From Methylophaga sp. (lineage in GTDB: Bacteria > Pseudomonadota > Gammaproteobacteria > Nitrosococcales > Methylophagaceae): a stretch of DNA of 5,983 bases. Every line of letters begins with the position of its first letter. The stretch's first letter is position 1. Location: positions 1-5,983 of the forward strand of contig SKGV01000051.1 of NCBI GenBank assembly GCA_007117275.1. The letters are read 5' to 3'. Both the position numbers and the translations under genes were made by a program. Below are positions 5,610-5,983 of this stretch, in pieces. The notes under the pieces were generated by a model, which was given only the letters and a program-made list of their open reading frames with translations, ran no database searches and was not told the DNA's origin.

Positions 5610-5623
5610 TGAAATGTGAAAAG

Positions 5624-5983
5624 TCAGTTTTGTTCGCTGTTGTTTTCGGCAAGCTGCAAAGTCCACATTTCAAAATATCGGCCTTTATTTGCGAGTAGCT
5701 GTTCGTGTGTGCCGGCCTCTATGATGTGTCCCTGGTCCATCACCAGGATCTGATCTGCATCGGTAATGGTCGACAAGCGATGTGCTATCACCAGCGTTGT
5801 TTTGTTGCAACTTAACTGTTGTAGCTCCTGAGCGATGGCCTGTTCGGCGTGACTGTCAAGCGCCGATGTAGCCTCGTCAAATATTAAGATAGATGGGTTC
5901 TTGAGCAGCGCACGGGCAATCGCTACACGCTGTTTTTCACCGCCTGACAGTTTTAAACCGCGTTCACCGACCAGCGTTTGATA
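5624..5983 (-). CDS. ABC exporter, Atm1-like, C-terminal part of the ATPase domain (partial)
   Basis: The last 119 codons of the gene are present; the start lies beyond the right edge. Visible motifs, numbered from the first residue in the window, are the ABC signature LSGGEKQ (13-19), Walker B ILIFDEAT (32-39), the D-loop SALD (40-43) and the H-loop IAHRLST (66-72). The order and spacing are those of a complete nucleotide-binding domain end. The run VGERGLKLSGGEKQRVAIAR, and the ending with GTHEQLL then GRYFEMWTLQ, resemble the Atm1/HMT1 type of half-transporter, which has a fused membrane domain and in bacteria exports glutathione- or thiol-linked compounds, including metal conjugates. Other exporter families share most of these motifs, so ABC exporter is firm while Atm1-like is moderate. 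The membrane part and Walker A are outside the window. The gene ends normally with TGA. Confidence 0.9.
   Translation of the reverse strand, partial: YQTLVGERGLKLSGGEKQRVAIARALLKNPSILIFDEATSALDSHAEQAIAQELQQLSCNKTTLVIAHRLSTITDADQILVMDQGHIIEAGTHEQLLANKGRYFEMWTLQLAENNSEQN

Larger units (their letters stand above)
5310..5623. other. Gene-free region between the ABC exporter and the cupredoxin gene
   Basis: These 314 bases hold no convincing gene. The only longer open frame (5418-5612, plus strand) starts with TTG, lacks a clear ribosome-binding site and has no recognisable content. The right side of the region, next to the ABC exporter stop, holds a short inverted repeat (5590-5609). The left side holds the cupredoxin promoter and its repeats (5336-5399). 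The middle (about 5400-5585) has only small dyads such as TAACC/GGTTA (5453-5471) and ATGGC/GCCAT (5424-5436), and I see no RNA gene in it. Confidence 0.6.

Noticed and set aside
5418..5612. Open frame of 64 codons on the plus strand in the gene-free region
   Set aside because: It starts with TTG, has no clear ribosome-binding site and no recognisable content, and its end overlaps the inverted repeat at 5590-5609. It is best read as chance.
1..5983. A novel defence, mobile or CRISPR-type system
   Set aside because: There are no integrase, transposase, direct-repeat array, toxin-antitoxin pair or tRNA edge; most genes are standard housekeeping genes.

Overview
The window reads as an ordinary chromosomal segment of a gammaproteobacterium, or a close relative, with moderate GC content. 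The main reasons are the SspA-SspB pair, which is typical of gamma/betaproteobacteria, lying downstream of a petABC operon, and a cytochrome b whose Qo motif and helix-D haem spacing match the beta/gamma type. The genus cannot be fixed from the sequence alone. A methylotroph or other marine gammaproteobacterium would fit the cupredoxin and base composition, but that is a guess.

Layout. At the left edge are two divergent genes for exported proteins: the start of a DUF302-like lipoprotein or periplasmic protein (minus strand, runs off at base 1) and a complete 229-residue secreted protein of unknown family (plus strand, 270-959). The unknown gene converges on sspB across a strong bidirectional terminator (984-1020). 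From there to the right edge every gene is on the minus strand. In transcription order these are the end of an Atm1-type ABC exporter (5983-5624), a gene-free stretch with a likely controlled promoter, a small blue copper protein (5309-4884) with its own terminator, the bc1 operon petA-petB-petC (4706-2174), and sspA-sspB (2063-1033).

Function. petABC encodes the Rieske protein, cytochrome b and cytochrome c1, the three catalytic subunits of the quinol:cytochrome c oxidoreductase of the inner membrane. The adjacent cupredoxin is a soluble periplasmic one-electron carrier and could take electrons from cytochrome c1; that link is inferred from position only. SspA is a GST-fold RNA-polymerase-associated regulator, and SspB is the adaptor that delivers ssrA-tagged proteins to ClpXP. 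Three junctions (petA/petB, petB/petC, sspA/sspB) have stop and start codons sharing one base, so the genes are probably translationally coupled.

No mobile element, CRISPR array, tRNA, rRNA or clear defence system is visible. The least explained parts are the 229-residue secreted protein with its divergent DUF302-like partner, and the cupredoxin promoter region, where three tandem 11-bp repeats abut a -35 element that also sits inside a dyad.
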